NCBI GenBank assembly: GCA_021199335.1
Contig: JAJQIG010000018.1
Coordinates: 32,210-96,209, forward strand
Length of the DNA: 64,000 bases
Direction: 5' to 3'
Origin: Oscillospiraceae bacterium
GTDB lineage: Bacteria > Bacillota > Clostridia > Oscillospirales > Ruminococcaceae
Shown here one piece after another: positions 1 through 9,175 of the stretch. Every line of letters starts with the position of its first letter. The stretch's first letter is position 1. A program made the position numbers and the translations under genes. The notes below the pieces were generated by a model, which made no database searches, was not told where the DNA came from, and saw only the letters and a list, made by a program, of their open reading frames with translations.

Positions 1-257
1 GGCTTTTTTCGGAAAGAGTTCGGGTCGTCGCTGTCCTCATCCTCCCCCATCGAACAGAAGCCGCCTATAGGGAGGAGCCTTAGTGTAAATAGAGTTTCCT
101 TTCCCTGCTTTTTAAAGACGACAGGACCCATCCCGATTGCAAATTCGCTGACCTTCACCCCGCAAAGCTTTGCAACGAAAAAGTGCCCGAATTCGTGTAC
201 GATAATAATAATACAAAAAATAATTATAGCGACAATTATTGATAAAAACGTATTCAT
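1..257 (-). CDS. rseP: RseP-type site-2 intramembrane zinc metalloprotease (N-terminal part, cut by window edge)
   Basis: Membrane-embedded protease of the RseP/RasP/SpoIVFB class, which cleaves transmembrane segments such as anti-sigma factors and signal peptide remnants. The visible 85 codons begin with a hydrophobic helix (residues 2-20) that runs into the zinc motif HEFGH at about residues 21-25, followed by the family's GxxVxEFxIGxGP-like stretch and a conserved LPIGGF segment. The C-terminal half, with the second metal ligand and PDZ domain, lies outside the window. ATG at 257 was chosen because the hydrophobic helix starts there. It sits 5 bp after dxr, the standard order in Firmicutes, so it is almost certainly co-transcribed. 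Confidence 0.95.
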   Translation of the reverse strand, partial: MNTFLSIIVAIIIFCIIIIVHEFGHFFVAKLCGVKVSEFAIGMGPVVFKKQGKETLFTLRLLPIGGFCSMGEDEDSDDPNSFRKK

Positions 258-262
258 TGGGT

Positions 263-1402
263 TTATACCCTCCTGAGAACAAACTCTCTTGCAGATTTAT
301 CGGCATTTGCAATATCTTCATATGTATCGTTCGGCATAGGCTTAAAGTGTTCCAGAGCTTCCTTAACCAGCTCGCCGATTTTAAGGAACGGGATTCTCCT
401 TTCAAGGAAAAGTCTTACCGCCTCCTCATTTACGCTGTTTACAATACATGGATAGGCGCCGCCTTTTTTTATCGCTTCAATAGCGGCTGAAAGGCAATCA
501 AATGTTTCATAGTCAGGCTTAAAGAAAGAGAGCGTTCCGTAGTCTGTCAAGGACAATGGCTTTACATCGCATTCTATCCTTTGGGGATACATAATCGCAT
601 ACTGAATCGGAATCTTCATATCGGGAGTTCCAAGCTGTGCAATAACCGAATAATCGTTATACTCCACCGCTGAATGAAGAACACTTTCACGGTTAATTAT
701 TATCTCGATATTATCGGGTGAAATATCGAAAAGCCATCTTGCTTCTATAAATTCCAAGCCCTTATTCATTAGTGTTGCGGAATCGATTGTAATTTTGCTG
801 CCCATACTCCAATTCGGGTGATTGAGTGCCTGTTCAACAGATACACTCCGCAAATCCGCTTTTGTTTTGCCAAAGAATGGCCCGCCTGATGCTGTGAGTA
901 TAATCCTTCTAAGCTGTTTGCGGTCATTCCCCTGCAGGCACTGGAATATCGCCGAATGCTCGCTGTCTATGGGATAAATACTTACCCCATTCTCCCTTGC
1001 GACTTTCATAACAAGCTCGCCGCCTGCAACAAGGGTTTCCTTATTCGCAAGAGCTACATCTCTCCCCGCCTCAATTGCCTTGAGGGTGGGAAGCAACCCA
1101 ACCATACCGACAACGGAGTTGACAAAAAGGTCAACGCCGTCAAGCTGCGCAGCTTTACACAATCCGTTCATCCCGCATTCAACCGTTGCATCGGTATCCG
1201 ACATAAGAAGTTTAAGCTCTGAATATTTGTTTTCATCATAAACGCATACATACTCCGCCGAAAATTCATGCGCCTGCTCTGCAAGAAGTCTGACATTTCG
1301 ACCCGCAGCAAGCGCCTTTACTTTAATTTTATGCTTACGGCAAACATCTAATGTCTGTTTTCCGATAGAACCTGTTGAACCGATAAGTGAGATAACCTTC
1401 AT
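263..1402 (-). CDS. dxr: 1-deoxy-D-xylulose 5-phosphate reductoisomerase
   Basis: Second step of the non-mevalonate (MEP) isoprenoid pathway: NADPH-dependent conversion of DXP to MEP in the cytoplasm. The 379-residue product opens with the NADPH-binding GSTGSIG motif (residues 7-13), has the ANKETLV substrate/metal segment, and the flexible-loop SDHSAIF-like sequence (here with [10 protein letters not shown]) and later [10 protein letters not shown], all diagnostic for DXR. The frame is open 25 codons upstream, but ATG at 1402 is preceded by GGAGG with good spacing and starts directly at the Rossmann fold. It lies between cdsA and rseP, linking isoprenoid and phospholipid synthesis in one operon. 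Confidence 0.97.
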   Translation of the reverse strand: MKVISLIGSTGSIGKQTLDVCRKHKIKVKALAAGRNVRLLAEQAHEFSAEYVCVYDENKYSELKLLMSDTDATVECGMNGLCKAAQLDGVDLFVNSVVGMVGLLPTLKAIEAGRDVALANKETLVAGGELVMKVARENGVSIYPIDSEHSAIFQCLQGNDRKQLRRIILTASGGPFFGKTKADLRSVSVEQALNHPNWSMGSKITIDSATLMNKGLEFIEARWLFDISPDNIEIIINRESVLHSAVEYNDYSVIAQLGTPDMKIPIQYAIMYPQRIECDVKPLSLTDYGTLSFFKPDYETFDCLSAAIEAIKKGGAYPCIVNSVNEEAVRLFLERRIPFLKIGELVKEALEHFKPMPNDTYEDIANADKSAREFVLRRV

Positions 1403-1473
1403 CGAAAACCTCCAAATGCAAAACTGCACTAAATTAATTTCAGGGTATGCAAAGTCAATGCATACCCCGATAA

Positions 1474-2304
1474 TCAATTGAACATCTTAATATATTCAAA
1501 CGTCAATGCCATAAAAGGCGCAACAAAAAGTACGCTGTCAAATCTATCCAGAACCCCTCCATGACCGGGCATAATCTTTCCAAAGTCCTTTATATCATTT
1601 TGGCGTTTCAAAAGCGATGCAGAGAGGTCGCCTACAATGCTTAGCAAGCCGCTTATCAAACCAACAGCAACTACCCAAACATAGTTGATGCTGAAATTAT
1701 ATCCCCTTGCATTCATAATCATATTATAAACAATCACGAAAATAAGGAGAATAACCGTGCCACCGACAACCCCTCCGACTGCGCCTTCAACTGTCTTTTT
1801 AGGTGAAATTTCGGGGCAGAGCTTTCTTTTTCCGAAAAATGTCCCAACAAAGTATGCCGCACCATCACTTAACCATGCCGCCGCAAGGCAAATCACAACA
1901 TAAAACTTACCATGGATTTCATCCATATTCTTTAGCCTTATTATACAGCACATTGCCATGGATGAGAGCATCGTTGTGGCTATCATAAAGCATAGCTTAT
2001 CAAAATTAAGCCTTTTATGATCGAAAATATACCAAGTCATCATAACGAGGATACAGAGTGCCGCAAATATATAAATTATGTTTTGGCTACAATAATGCGT
2101 AAGAAACGGAAGCGCCGCAGCAAACAAAAAGCAGACTGCACTGTTCACCTTATACTGCAGGCACTTGCACTTTGAGAGCAGCTCGTAAACCATAATTACC
2201 GCAAGCGCCGCAACAGCTATATCTAAAATTATCGTATCGGAAAGAATGACTATAACAATGCCTATTGATATTCCTACAATTGCCGTTAAAATACGTGTCA
2301 GCAT
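1474..2304 (-). CDS. cdsA: Phosphatidate cytidylyltransferase
   Basis: Integral membrane enzyme that makes CDP-diacylglycerol from phosphatidic acid and CTP, the branch point for all phospholipids. The 276 residues contain about seven to eight hydrophobic segments. The C-terminal CdsA signature is intact: S-x-x-KR-x4-KD followed by GHGGVLDRFD (about residues 225-262), including the two Asp residues that bind Mg2+. A SPKKTVEGAVGG segment around residue 170 is also typical. It follows uppS after 88 bp and precedes dxr by 71 bp in the same orientation. Confidence 0.96.
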   Translation of the reverse strand: MLTRILTAIVGISIGIVIVILSDTIILDIAVAALAVIMVYELLSKCKCLQYKVNSAVCFLFAAALPFLTHYCSQNIIYIFAALCILVMMTWYIFDHKRLNFDKLCFMIATTMLSSMAMCCIIRLKNMDEIHGKFYVVICLAAAWLSDGAAYFVGTFFGKRKLCPEISPKKTVEGAVGGVVGGTVILLIFVIVYNMIMNARGYNFSINYVWVVAVGLISGLLSIVGDLSASLLKRQNDIKDFGKIMPGHGGVLDRFDSVLFVAPFMALTFEYIKMFN

Positions 2305-2392
2305 AATATTTTATATTCTCCTATATTTAATGAAAATGCAAACGAAGTTATGGACTGCATTTCCACACACAGCATAACCGAAATTCACCAAT

Positions 2393-3106
2393 TTATACTA
2401 CTCCGCCGAATCGTCTTCCCCTCAAAGCATAATCCTCCAGGGCCTTATCAAGCTCCTTTGGGGAAAAATCAGGCCACAAAACATCGGTAAAATAAAGTTC
2501 CGCATAGGACGACTGCCATATTAGAAAATTAGAAATCCTTTTTTCTCCTCCGGGTCTTATTATAAGATCCGCATCGGGCATATTCCCAGTATAAAGGAGA
2601 CTTTCTACAAGCTCTTCATCAATATCCGAGGGGCTTACATAGCCCTCCTTCACCATTCGCGCGATTTCCTTCACGGAGTGGACAATATCATCCCTTCCGC
2701 CGTAATTCATTGCGATGGCAACTGTCATTTCGTCAAAATTCTCGGATGCCTTTTCAAGGGAAATCATTTTCTCACGCATTTTGTCCTCAAATCTTGACTT
2801 ATCGCCGAGGAAAATCAGCCTTGTATTGTCTTTAACGAAGTCTTTAGCTTCTTCAAGATACTGCCAAAAAAGCTTCATTATTGTATCAACCTCATCGGCA
2901 GGTCGTTTCCAATTTTCGGTAGAAAAAGCGTAGAACGTGATGTACTTTATACCTATTTTCTTGCAGTAGCGCGCTATTTTTCGAAAAGTCTGGGCGCCCT
3001 CGGCGTGTCCTGCAGTTCTCGGCAGACCTTTTTTTGATGCCCATCTGCCGTTACCGTCCATAATAAAACCTATATGGATGGGCAGCTTATTTTTATCGAT
3101 AATCAT
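2393..3106 (-). CDS. uppS: Undecaprenyl pyrophosphate synthase (cis-prenyltransferase)
   Basis: Adds isopentenyl units to farnesyl diphosphate to make the C55 carrier lipid for peptidoglycan and other wall polymers. The start of the protein carries the catalytic MDGNGRWA motif, where the Asp binds Mg2+, and the C-terminal part has RPGGEKRISNF and ...YAELYF, which bind the isoprenoid diphosphate. ATG at 3106 gives 237 residues, normal for the family. An upstream TTG at 3145 would overlap frr and add 13 residues without known homology. The start lies 4 bp after the frr stop, so translation may be coupled; no strong ribosome site is seen. Confidence 0.96.
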   Translation of the reverse strand: MIIDKNKLPIHIGFIMDGNGRWASKKGLPRTAGHAEGAQTFRKIARYCKKIGIKYITFYAFSTENWKRPADEVDTIMKLFWQYLEEAKDFVKDNTRLIFLGDKSRFEDKMREKMISLEKASENFDEMTVAIAMNYGGRDDIVHSVKEIARMVKEGYVSPSDIDEELVESLLYTGNMPDADLIIRPGGEKRISNFLIWQSSYAELYFTDVLWPDFSPKELDKALEDYALRGRRFGGVV

Positions 3107-3110
3107 GGGG

Positions 3111-3665
3111 TTATATGGACATAATCTCTTTTTCTTTATCTGCAATTACGGAATCAATATTATCGCAGAATTTATCCGTAATTTTCTGAACGTCCTTTTC
3201 GATGTTCTTCATATCATCCTCGGTAATTTCGCTGTTCTTCTTCATTGTCTTGAGTTTATCGAGGGCATCTCGCCTAATATTTCTGATTGTAACCTTAGCC
3301 TCTTCGCCATACTTTTTAACCATCTTAACAAGCTCCTTACGGCGTTCCTCCGTAGGTTGGGGGAAACAAAGTCTAAGAACCTTTCCGTCATTTGTCGGAG
3401 TAATTCCGATATCGGACGCAAGAATTGCCTTTTCGATTGCCTTAAGCTGAGTAATATCCCAAGGCTGGATTATAAGATTTCTCGCCTCCGAGACCGAAAC
3501 AGCCGCCATTTGCTGAATGGGTGTAGGCGTTCCGTAATAATCAACCATAACCTTATCGAGGATACTGGGATTAGCTCTGCCGGCCCTTACTGTAGAAAGC
3601 TCGTGGTCGAGGCTCTTTAAGCATTTTTCCATTTTCTCCTGAGATAATTTAACTTGTTCGTTCAT
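3111..3665 (-). CDS. frr: Ribosome recycling factor
   Basis: Acts with EF-G to split the post-termination ribosome. The 184-residue product is the usual size and contains the typical helical-bundle sequence LSTVRAGRANPSILD near residue 35 and the NDGKVLRLCFPQPTEERRKELVK core near residues 95-120. ATG at 3665 has AAGGAG 9 nt upstream; an earlier in-frame start at 3689 is not needed. The gene follows pyrH after about 130 bp and sits directly before uppS. Confidence 0.97.
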   Translation of the reverse strand: MNEQVKLSQEKMEKCLKSLDHELSTVRAGRANPSILDKVMVDYYGTPTPIQQMAAVSVSEARNLIIQPWDITQLKAIEKAILASDIGITPTNDGKVLRLCFPQPTEERRKELVKMVKKYGEEAKVTIRNIRRDALDKLKTMKKNSEITEDDMKNIEKDVQKITDKFCDNIDSVIADKEKEIMSI

Positions 3666-3795
3666 GATATTTACTCCTTTTCCCGGCATAAAAAATTAAT
3701 TTCAGGCAAAAGCCGACTAAGTCATCATTCCACTTTAACCGGCGTTCCCTTAGATATGACAGAATTCCTTGCCGAAGCATTCCGCCAATGAAATA

Positions 3796-4515
3796 CTACT
3801 TCCTGTCTATAACGATTGTTCCGACCTTTTTACCAAGGCAGGCATCAACAATATTATCGGGACGGCTAAGGTCAAAAACTATAATCGGAATATTGTTGTC
3901 CTTGCACATTGAGGCGGCAGTGCTGTCCATTACCGCAAGATTTCTTACAAGAATATCATTAAAGCTAAGCTCGTCATATTTAACAGCATCGGGATATTTA
4001 TTTGGATCCTTATCATACACGCCGTCAACCATTGTCGCTTTAAGGACGATATCGGCATCAATCTCGGCAGCTCTCAATGTCGAAGCCGTATCGGTTGAAA
4101 AGAATGGATTTCCCGTTCCGCAGCCAAAGATAACAATTCTACCCTTCTCAAGATGACGAACAGCCTTATTCCTTATATATGGTTCAGCAACCTGATGCAT
4201 TGAAATAGCGGTCTGAACCCTGACAACCGCACCGAGGGATTCAAGCACATCAGCAACGGCAAGGGCATTCATCGTTGTCGCTAGCATACCTATATGATCT
4301 GCCCTTGTTCTGTCCATTGCGCCGCTGGAACGTCCCCTCCAGAAATTTCCGCCGCCCACAACAACGCCAATCTCAACGCCGAGATCTGCACATTTTTTTA
4401 TGCTTTTGCATATGGGGGTGATAACGGAATAATCAAGACCGATTTTTTTATCGCCCGCAAGGGCCTCTCCGCTTAATTTAAGAAGGACCCTTTTGTATTT
4501 AGGTTCGTCTGACAT
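3796..4515 (-). CDS. pyrH: UMP kinase (hexameric bacterial type)
   Basis: Phosphorylates UMP to UDP, feeding pyrimidine nucleotide synthesis. The amino acid kinase fold is visible from LLKLSGEAL (residues 10-18) through the GGGNFWRG phosphate-binding loop (about residues 53-60) and the C-terminal acceptor region GVYDKDP. 239 residues matches the family. ATG at 4515 is favoured over an in-frame TTG at 4521 because AAAGGAG is 8 nt upstream. First gene of the pyrH-frr-uppS-cdsA-dxr-rseP order. Confidence 0.97.
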   Translation of the reverse strand: MSDEPKYKRVLLKLSGEALAGDKKIGLDYSVITPICKSIKKCADLGVEIGVVVGGGNFWRGRSSGAMDRTRADHIGMLATTMNALAVADVLESLGAVVRVQTAISMHQVAEPYIRNKAVRHLEKGRIVIFGCGTGNPFFSTDTASTLRAAEIDADIVLKATMVDGVYDKDPNKYPDAVKYDELSFNDILVRNLAVMDSTAASMCKDNNIPIIVFDLSRPDNIVDACLGKKVGTIVIDRK

Positions 4516-4648
4516 AATCAACTCTCCTTTATGGATGTAGTAATAAAACTCACACTCATATTATTTTACTACATTTTCTTCAATCTGTAAAGTCCCATAG
4601 AAAAAATTTCTTTTTACAAATTATGAGCTGTCCGAAGGAATGATGTAT

Positions 4649-5425
4649 TCAAGCGGAATACTCGCCGATATGCGTGAGAATATACTCGCCGATTTCGATA
4701 TAAGTGTCTCTTTTAAGTCTATCCCCTATCTTTTCGGATTTTGATTCGGGAAGCTTTCCGTCATTTCCCACAAAATACGTGTTAAGATCCAAATAAAAGA
4801 GGTTATTCTCCGTTGCAAATTTAAGAAGAGCCGAATTAAAGGCGCTTATTTTTACATTTGTAACATCCTCGGTTTCATTTGCGGCTGTTACGGGGATAAG
4901 GGAGATAAGGTAAATATCTGCATTTGGATTAACCGAACAGATGGTTTCTGCGAGCTGCTTTAAGCCGTCAAAAAGATCGCTGTCATTTATGCTGTCAAGG
5001 TCGTTCATACCAACCTCTATATAATAGCTGTCGTAGCTTTCCTCCTGCAGAAAAGCGTTTGTGCCATACTCATCCGAACATATATTTTTTATTAGGAAAT
5101 CTCCGCAGAGCATATTTTCTCTAGGTACAACCTTATAATCGGCAAGGCCCGACATATTATTCAGGACGATAAACGCAGCCGTGTTGAAATATGTATCATC
5201 CGCCCGTTCGCTTTGCGGAACAGGGTTTACAACCGTCTTATCCGCTGTATAGTCGTTTGACTCCGCATTTACCGCGCTTCCATCAACGTTTTGCATTGTC
5301 GGAACAGCGACATCAAAGTCCTCTCTCATATACAGGGCAAAACAAGCGACAAAGCTCGCGATAATAAACAAAAAAATAAATGAAACACGGAACTTCATTC
5401 TCTTTTTCTCCTGATGAACCTGCAT
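4649..5425 (-). CDS. Membrane-anchored SGNH-hydrolase-like protein
   Basis: 258 residues with a basic N-terminus, one hydrophobic segment at about residues 12-30 and a long extracellular part. The segment EVGMNDL near the middle resembles the GxND block III of SGNH/GDSL hydrolases, and the spacing to a following PNADIYLISLIPV strand and a TYFVGNDGKLPES region fits that fold. No convincing GDS nucleophile block is seen, so the protein may be a catalytically dead member or a divergent one. ATG at 5425 has GGAGG 8 nt upstream. It lies 130 bp upstream of pyrH in the same direction and could belong to the operon. Function unknown. Confidence 0.6.
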   Translation of the reverse strand: MQVHQEKKRMKFRVSFIFLFIIASFVACFALYMREDFDVAVPTMQNVDGSAVNAESNDYTADKTVVNPVPQSERADDTYFNTAAFIVLNNMSGLADYKVVPRENMLCGDFLIKNICSDEYGTNAFLQEESYDSYYIEVGMNDLDSINDSDLFDGLKQLAETICSVNPNADIYLISLIPVTAANETEDVTNVKISAFNSALLKFATENNLFYLDLNTYFVGNDGKLPESKSEKIGDRLKRDTYIEIGEYILTHIGEYSA

Positions 5426-5618
5426 AATCACACCCTCCGACATAAGCAGCAGTTGCATTTATTATAGCCTCATACAATATTTACAAAATATATACTGAAA
5501 TTATACTACATTTTATTAGAGTTTGCAATATCTTTGCTCTAATATTTATAATTTGTTAAGAAAAATTATTAATAAAACGCAGCTATGATTTCTTGGAATA
5601 AAATTCGCTATTCACCTC

Positions 5619-5647
5619 TTGACTTAATCGCAAAATAGGTATATACT
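5619..5647 (+). promoter_or_regulatory. Sigma-70/SigA-type promoter of the queuosine operon
   Basis: TTGACT at 5619-5624 and TATACT at 5642-5647 with an exact 17-bp spacer. It lies 92 bp upstream of the queD start, leaving room for the structured leader that follows. Confidence 0.75.
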
Positions 5648-5649
5648 AT

Positions 5650-5722
5650 TTTAATGACAGTTCATTTGTACCTTCCTGTCATTAAACAAAACCCGGACAG
5701 TGTTGGGCGATGCCCTTTTTTT
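5650..5722 (+). promoter_or_regulatory. Structured leader of queD, candidate attenuator or preQ1-type regulatory RNA
   Basis: An 11-bp perfect stem (5650-5660 with 5676-5686, 15-nt loop) is followed by GGGC-GAT-GCCC at 5705-5715 and seven T residues, a terminator-like element just before the queD ribosome site. CCC at 5692-5694 could instead pair with the GGG at 5705-5707, which would open the small hairpin. Position before queuosine synthesis genes suggests ligand control, but the sequence does not match the preQ1-I core that I know. Confidence 0.4.
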
Positions 5723-5738
5723 ATGCAATGGAGGAAAT

Positions 5739-6158
5739 ATGTATACACTCAGAACCGAGGCTGCTTTCGACAGCGCTCATTTTTTGCACGGATATAACGG
5801 TAAATGCTCCAATCTCCACGGTCACAGGTGGAAAATTGAAGTTGAAATAAGGGGCGAAGTACTTATTTCCGAGGGGCAGGAGCAGGGAATGATTACCGAT
5901 TTCGGGAAACTCAAAAATGACTTGAAGGCTCTTGCTGAGAATTTTGATCATGCTTTCATATATGAAAAGGATTCGCTTATGCAAGCAACGATTGAAGCCT
6001 TGAAAAACGAGCATTTTAAGCTCATTGAGGTTGATTTCCGTCCGACGGCTGAAAATTTTTCGGAATATTTCTACAAATCCATGAAAAGCAAAGGCTATGA
6101 CGTAAAAAAACTTACCGTTTATGAAACGCCGAACAACTGCGCGTCTTATTCCGAATAA
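5739..6158 (+). CDS. queD: 6-carboxy-5,6,7,8-tetrahydropterin synthase
   Basis: Converts 7,8-dihydroneopterin triphosphate to 6-carboxytetrahydropterin in queuosine (7-deazaguanine) synthesis. The 139-residue protein carries the zinc ligands (SAH near residue 11 and LHGH near residues 25-28) and the catalytic CxxxHxH arrangement CSNLHGH. DFGKLK and FDHAFIY segments match the PTPS/QueD fold. ATG at 5739 follows GGAGG; the frame extends upstream into the leader hairpin, which is not expected to be coding. First gene of queD-queE-folE. Confidence 0.95.
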   Translation: MYTLRTEAAFDSAHFLHGYNGKCSNLHGHRWKIEVEIRGEVLISEGQEQGMITDFGKLKNDLKALAENFDHAFIYEKDSLMQATIEALKNEHFKLIEVDFRPTAENFSEYFYKSMKSKGYDVKKLTVYETPNNCASYSE

Positions 6159-6171
6159 ATGGGGGTTTATT

Positions 6172-6840
6172 ATGAGTGAATACAGGGTTGTTGAAAGGTT
6201 TGTAAGCATCAACGGAGAGGGCGCTTTAGCCGGACAGCTTGCGGTTTTTATACGGTTCAAAGGGTGCAACCTTAACTGCGGCTACTGCGATACAAAGTGG
6301 GCAAACGTATCCGATGCACCTTTCGAGCTAATGACAGAGGTCGAAATTTACGAGTATATCAAGTCAACCGATGTAAAGAATGTAACCCTTACAGGCGGAG
6401 AGCCGCTTATTCAGAAGGACATTTCCGTTCTTCTTCGCAAGCTTGCCGAGGACACTTCCATCCATGTTGAGATTGAAACCAACGGGAGTATTTCCATTAA
6501 GGATTTTATAAATATACCGAACAGACCGTCCTTTACTCTTGATTACAAATTGCCCGAAAGCGGCATGGAAGAATCAATGAGGACGGATAATTACAGATTT
6601 ATCGACATGAGAGATACCGTGAAATTTGTTGTTTCTTCACTTTCAGATCTTGACAGGGCGTGTGAAGTTATAGAACTTCACAGTCTTGATAGGGTTACCA
6701 ATGTGTATTTTAGTCCCGTTTTCGGCAGTATAGAGCCATCGAAAATTGTGGATTATATGATTAAACACAGGCTTAATGGCATAAATATTCAGCTCCAGAT
6801 GCATAAATTTATCTGGGATCCAAATAAAAGAGGAGTTTAG
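6172..6840 (+). CDS. queE: 7-carboxy-7-deazaguanine synthase (radical SAM)
   Basis: Radical SAM enzyme that contracts 6-carboxytetrahydropterin to 7-carboxy-7-deazaguanine. The iron-sulfur binding CxxxCxxC motif is visible as CNLNCGYC at about residues 32-39, preceded by the typical [20 protein letters not shown] segment, and LTGGEPL near residue 75 binds SAM. The 222-residue length is normal. ATG at 6172 starts 13 bp after the queD stop; an ATG at 6121 inside queD would add a tail unlike the family. Confidence 0.96.
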   Translation: MSEYRVVERFVSINGEGALAGQLAVFIRFKGCNLNCGYCDTKWANVSDAPFELMTEVEIYEYIKSTDVKNVTLTGGEPLIQKDISVLLRKLAEDTSIHVEIETNGSISIKDFINIPNRPSFTLDYKLPESGMEESMRTDNYRFIDMRDTVKFVVSSLSDLDRACEVIELHSLDRVTNVYFSPVFGSIEPSKIVDYMIKHRLNGINIQLQMHKFIWDPNKRGV

Positions 6841-6841
6841 T

Positions 6842-7432
6842 GTGAAAAAAGACATTGATTATGAATCTATAAAAGAACACGTCAGGGGAATTTTGATTGC
6901 CCTTGGGGATGACCCCGACAGGGAGGGACTTAAAGAAACCCCCGAAAGAGTCGCAAAAATGTATGGCGAGGTTTTCGAGGGAATGAAATATTCCAATGCC
7001 GAAATTGCTGAGATGTTCAACAAATCATTCGAGGATGGATTTTCGGGTGGCAGTGACATAGTGCTTGTAAAAGATATTGAAGCGTTCTCCTATTGCGAGC
7101 ATCATATGGCGCTTATGTACGACATGAGGATTTCCGTTGCGTACATTCCGAACGGTAAGGTTCTCGGTCTTTCAAAAATTGCCAGAATTGCCGATATGGT
7201 TTGCAGGCGTTTGCAGCTTCAGGAACGCATCGGCTCGGACATTGCGGAAATTATGCAGCTTGCAAGCGGATCTGATGATGTAGCGGTTTTCATTAAGGCA
7301 AATCACAGCTGCATGACAGCAAGGGGAATCAAAAAGCCCTCGGCAAAGACCTTTTCTTCCACCCTGAGGGGAAGGTTTGAAACAGATCCGGCTTTACAGA
7401 GCAGACTTTTTATTCAAATAAATGAAACATAA
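6842..7432 (+). CDS. folE: GTP cyclohydrolase I
   Basis: Opens the GTP ring to give 7,8-dihydroneopterin triphosphate, the substrate of QueD and also of folate synthesis. The 196 residues show [11 protein letters not shown] near the N-terminus, the zinc/catalytic CEHHM motif at about residues 83-87, [12 protein letters not shown], and the third zinc-ligand region NHSCMTARG with the final FSSTLRG-like tail. The start is GTG at 6842 with AGAGGAG upstream, one base after the queE stop, so translation is coupled. Placement here makes the operon self-sufficient from GTP. Confidence 0.96.
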   Translation: MKKDIDYESIKEHVRGILIALGDDPDREGLKETPERVAKMYGEVFEGMKYSNAEIAEMFNKSFEDGFSGGSDIVLVKDIEAFSYCEHHMALMYDMRISVAYIPNGKVLGLSKIARIADMVCRRLQLQERIGSDIAEIMQLASGSDDVAVFIKANHSCMTARGIKKPSAKTFSSTLRGRFETDPALQSRLFIQINET

Positions 7433-7452
7433 AATGTAAAGGAGTGTATCAG

Positions 7453-8283
7453 ATGGCTAATATCGCCGACAAAATAAGGGGTATAATAAAAAAGGGTGAT
7501 ACGGCGCATGAGGATATCATATGCAACAAATGCAAGCAGCCGTTTCCTTACAACGAAATGACCGAGAGATTGTTCATTTGTCCGTCCTGCAATGCGTATG
7601 TAAGAATCCCTCCCTATGCAAGGATAAAAATGCTTACTGACCCAAACTCATTTAAGGAGTTTTATTCGGACATAAAACCAAAGGATGCTTTGCTGTTTCC
7701 ACAGTATCGTGATAAGCTTGATAAGGCTATGAAAATCACAGGCGAAAACGAGGGCGTAGTTGTGGGCAGCTGTAAAATTGAGGGAGTTAAGTGCGATATT
7801 TTCTGTATGGACACTCGTTTTGTTATGGCAAGCCTCAGCGGTGCAATGGGAGAGAAAATTACACGCATTTTTGAACACGCAACCGCAAATAAACTCCCTG
7901 TAATAGGTATAATTGCATCGGGCGGCGCAAGAATGCAGGAGGGAATTCTTTCCTTAATGCAGATGGCTAAATGCAGCGGCGCAATTAAGCGGCACAGCGA
8001 AAAGGGTAATATGTACATATCTTTACTTACAGACCCGACAACGGGCGGTGTTACAGCTTCAATTGCCATGCTTTCCGATATAACTCTTGCCGAACCTAAG
8101 GCGCTTATCGGATTTGCGGGAAAGCGAGTTATTGAGCAAACCACAGGAGAAAAGCTCCCCGATGATTTCCAAAGTGCGGAGTTTATGTTTAATCACGGCT
8201 TTGTAGATGCAATCGTAGAAAGAGCCGACGAGCGCAAAAAAATAGCTTCAATTCTTAAATTAGTGTGGGGTGATAAGGTATGA
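7453..8283 (+). CDS. accD: Acetyl-CoA carboxylase carboxyltransferase beta subunit
   Basis: Forms with AccA the carboxyltransferase that moves CO2 from carboxybiotin to acetyl-CoA, the first step of fatty acid synthesis. The N-terminal four-Cys zinc ribbon (CxxC ... CPSC, residues 24-46) is intact and the crotonase-type core contains SGGARMQEG (oxyanion region) and TTGGVTAS. 276 residues is normal. ATG at 7453 is 8 nt after GGAG; a GTG at 7444 is too close to that site. The stop overlaps the accA start. Confidence 0.93.
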   Translation: MANIADKIRGIIKKGDTAHEDIICNKCKQPFPYNEMTERLFICPSCNAYVRIPPYARIKMLTDPNSFKEFYSDIKPKDALLFPQYRDKLDKAMKITGENEGVVVGSCKIEGVKCDIFCMDTRFVMASLSGAMGEKITRIFEHATANKLPVIGIIASGGARMQEGILSLMQMAKCSGAIKRHSEKGNMYISLLTDPTTGGVTASIAMLSDITLAEPKALIGFAGKRVIEQTTGEKLPDDFQSAEFMFNHGFVDAIVERADERKKIASILKLVWGDKV

Positions 8284-9092
8284 TGACAGCATATGATAAA
8301 CTGAAGTTTGTCCGTGCGGGAGCACATCCGACAGGTGGAGATTACTTAAACGCTCTTATTACCGACCGTGTGGATTTGGGCGGCGACAGGAAATTCGGAG
8401 AGGACAAGGCAATCATCAGCGGCATTGGAAAGCTCGGAAAAATTTCCGTAGCTTATGCGGTTATAGACAAGGGACACACCCTTGAAGAAAAAATGGAGAA
8501 GAATTTCGGCTGCCCCAAGCCTGAGGGCTACCGCAAGGCTCTGCGAATCTTTAAGATGGCGGAAAAATTTCATCTTCCGGTTCTCTGCATTGTAGATACC
8601 CTCGGCGCTTACTGCGGAAGCGATGGCGAGGAACGAGGACAAGGCGAAGCTATCGCAACAAATTTAGCGGAAATGATGGCTTTAAAGACACCGATTATAA
8701 CAATCATTACAGGCGAAGGAGGAAGCGGCGGAGCGCTTGCCTTGGCTGTTGCCGACAGGGTTTATATGACTGAAAACGCTGTATTTTCCGTTATTACGCC
8801 CGATGGATGCGCAAGCATTCTTTGGAAGGATTCTTCAAGGATGGCGGAGGCTGTTGAGTGTCTTAAAGTAACCTCATCGGATATGCTTAATTTCGGTGTA
8901 TGCGAAAAGGTTTTTCCCGAAGACGACAGTCTTGAGGAACGCTGCAGGAAAATTTCCGAAAGCCTGACAGAGGAATTTACTTCCCTCAAGAAGCTGTCGA
9001 ATAATCAGCTTCTTGACAACCGATACGCACGTTTCCGCAAGTTTGGTTCATACGAAGAAAAGGGGAAATTTGTCATTTTGGGGCACAAATAA
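8280..9092 (+). CDS. accA: Acetyl-CoA carboxylase carboxyltransferase alpha subunit
   Basis: Partner of AccD. The 270 residues contain GHTLEEKMEKNFGCPKPEGYRKA (split over the N-terminal third), DTLGAYCG, and the GEGGSGGALALA glycine-rich loop near residue 145 that shapes the active site, followed by PDGCASILWKD. The protein is shorter at the N-terminus than enterobacterial AccA, as in many Firmicutes. Start and accD stop overlap (ATGATGA). No accB, accC or fab genes are adjacent, so the biotin half must be elsewhere. Confidence 0.92.
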   Translation: MMTAYDKLKFVRAGAHPTGGDYLNALITDRVDLGGDRKFGEDKAIISGIGKLGKISVAYAVIDKGHTLEEKMEKNFGCPKPEGYRKALRIFKMAEKFHLPVLCIVDTLGAYCGSDGEERGQGEAIATNLAEMMALKTPIITIITGEGGSGGALALAVADRVYMTENAVFSVITPDGCASILWKDSSRMAEAVECLKVTSSDMLNFGVCEKVFPEDDSLEERCRKISESLTEEFTSLKKLSNNQLLDNRYARFRKFGSYEEKGKFVILGHK

Positions 9093-9175
9093 TCAATTTT
9101 AGGGCGGTACTTATAATTAGGAAGCCTTCTGACCCACATCAAAATATCTTTATAAAGAGTAAAGGAGAACCCGAA

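Noticed and set aside
3107..3145. TTG start for uppS inside frr
   Set aside because: Would add 13 residues with no family match and a rare start, while ATG 3106 begins right before the conserved motif.
5650..5722. preQ1-I riboswitch
   Set aside because: The characteristic short H-type pseudoknot core with its A-rich tail is not present; kept only as an unassigned structured leader.
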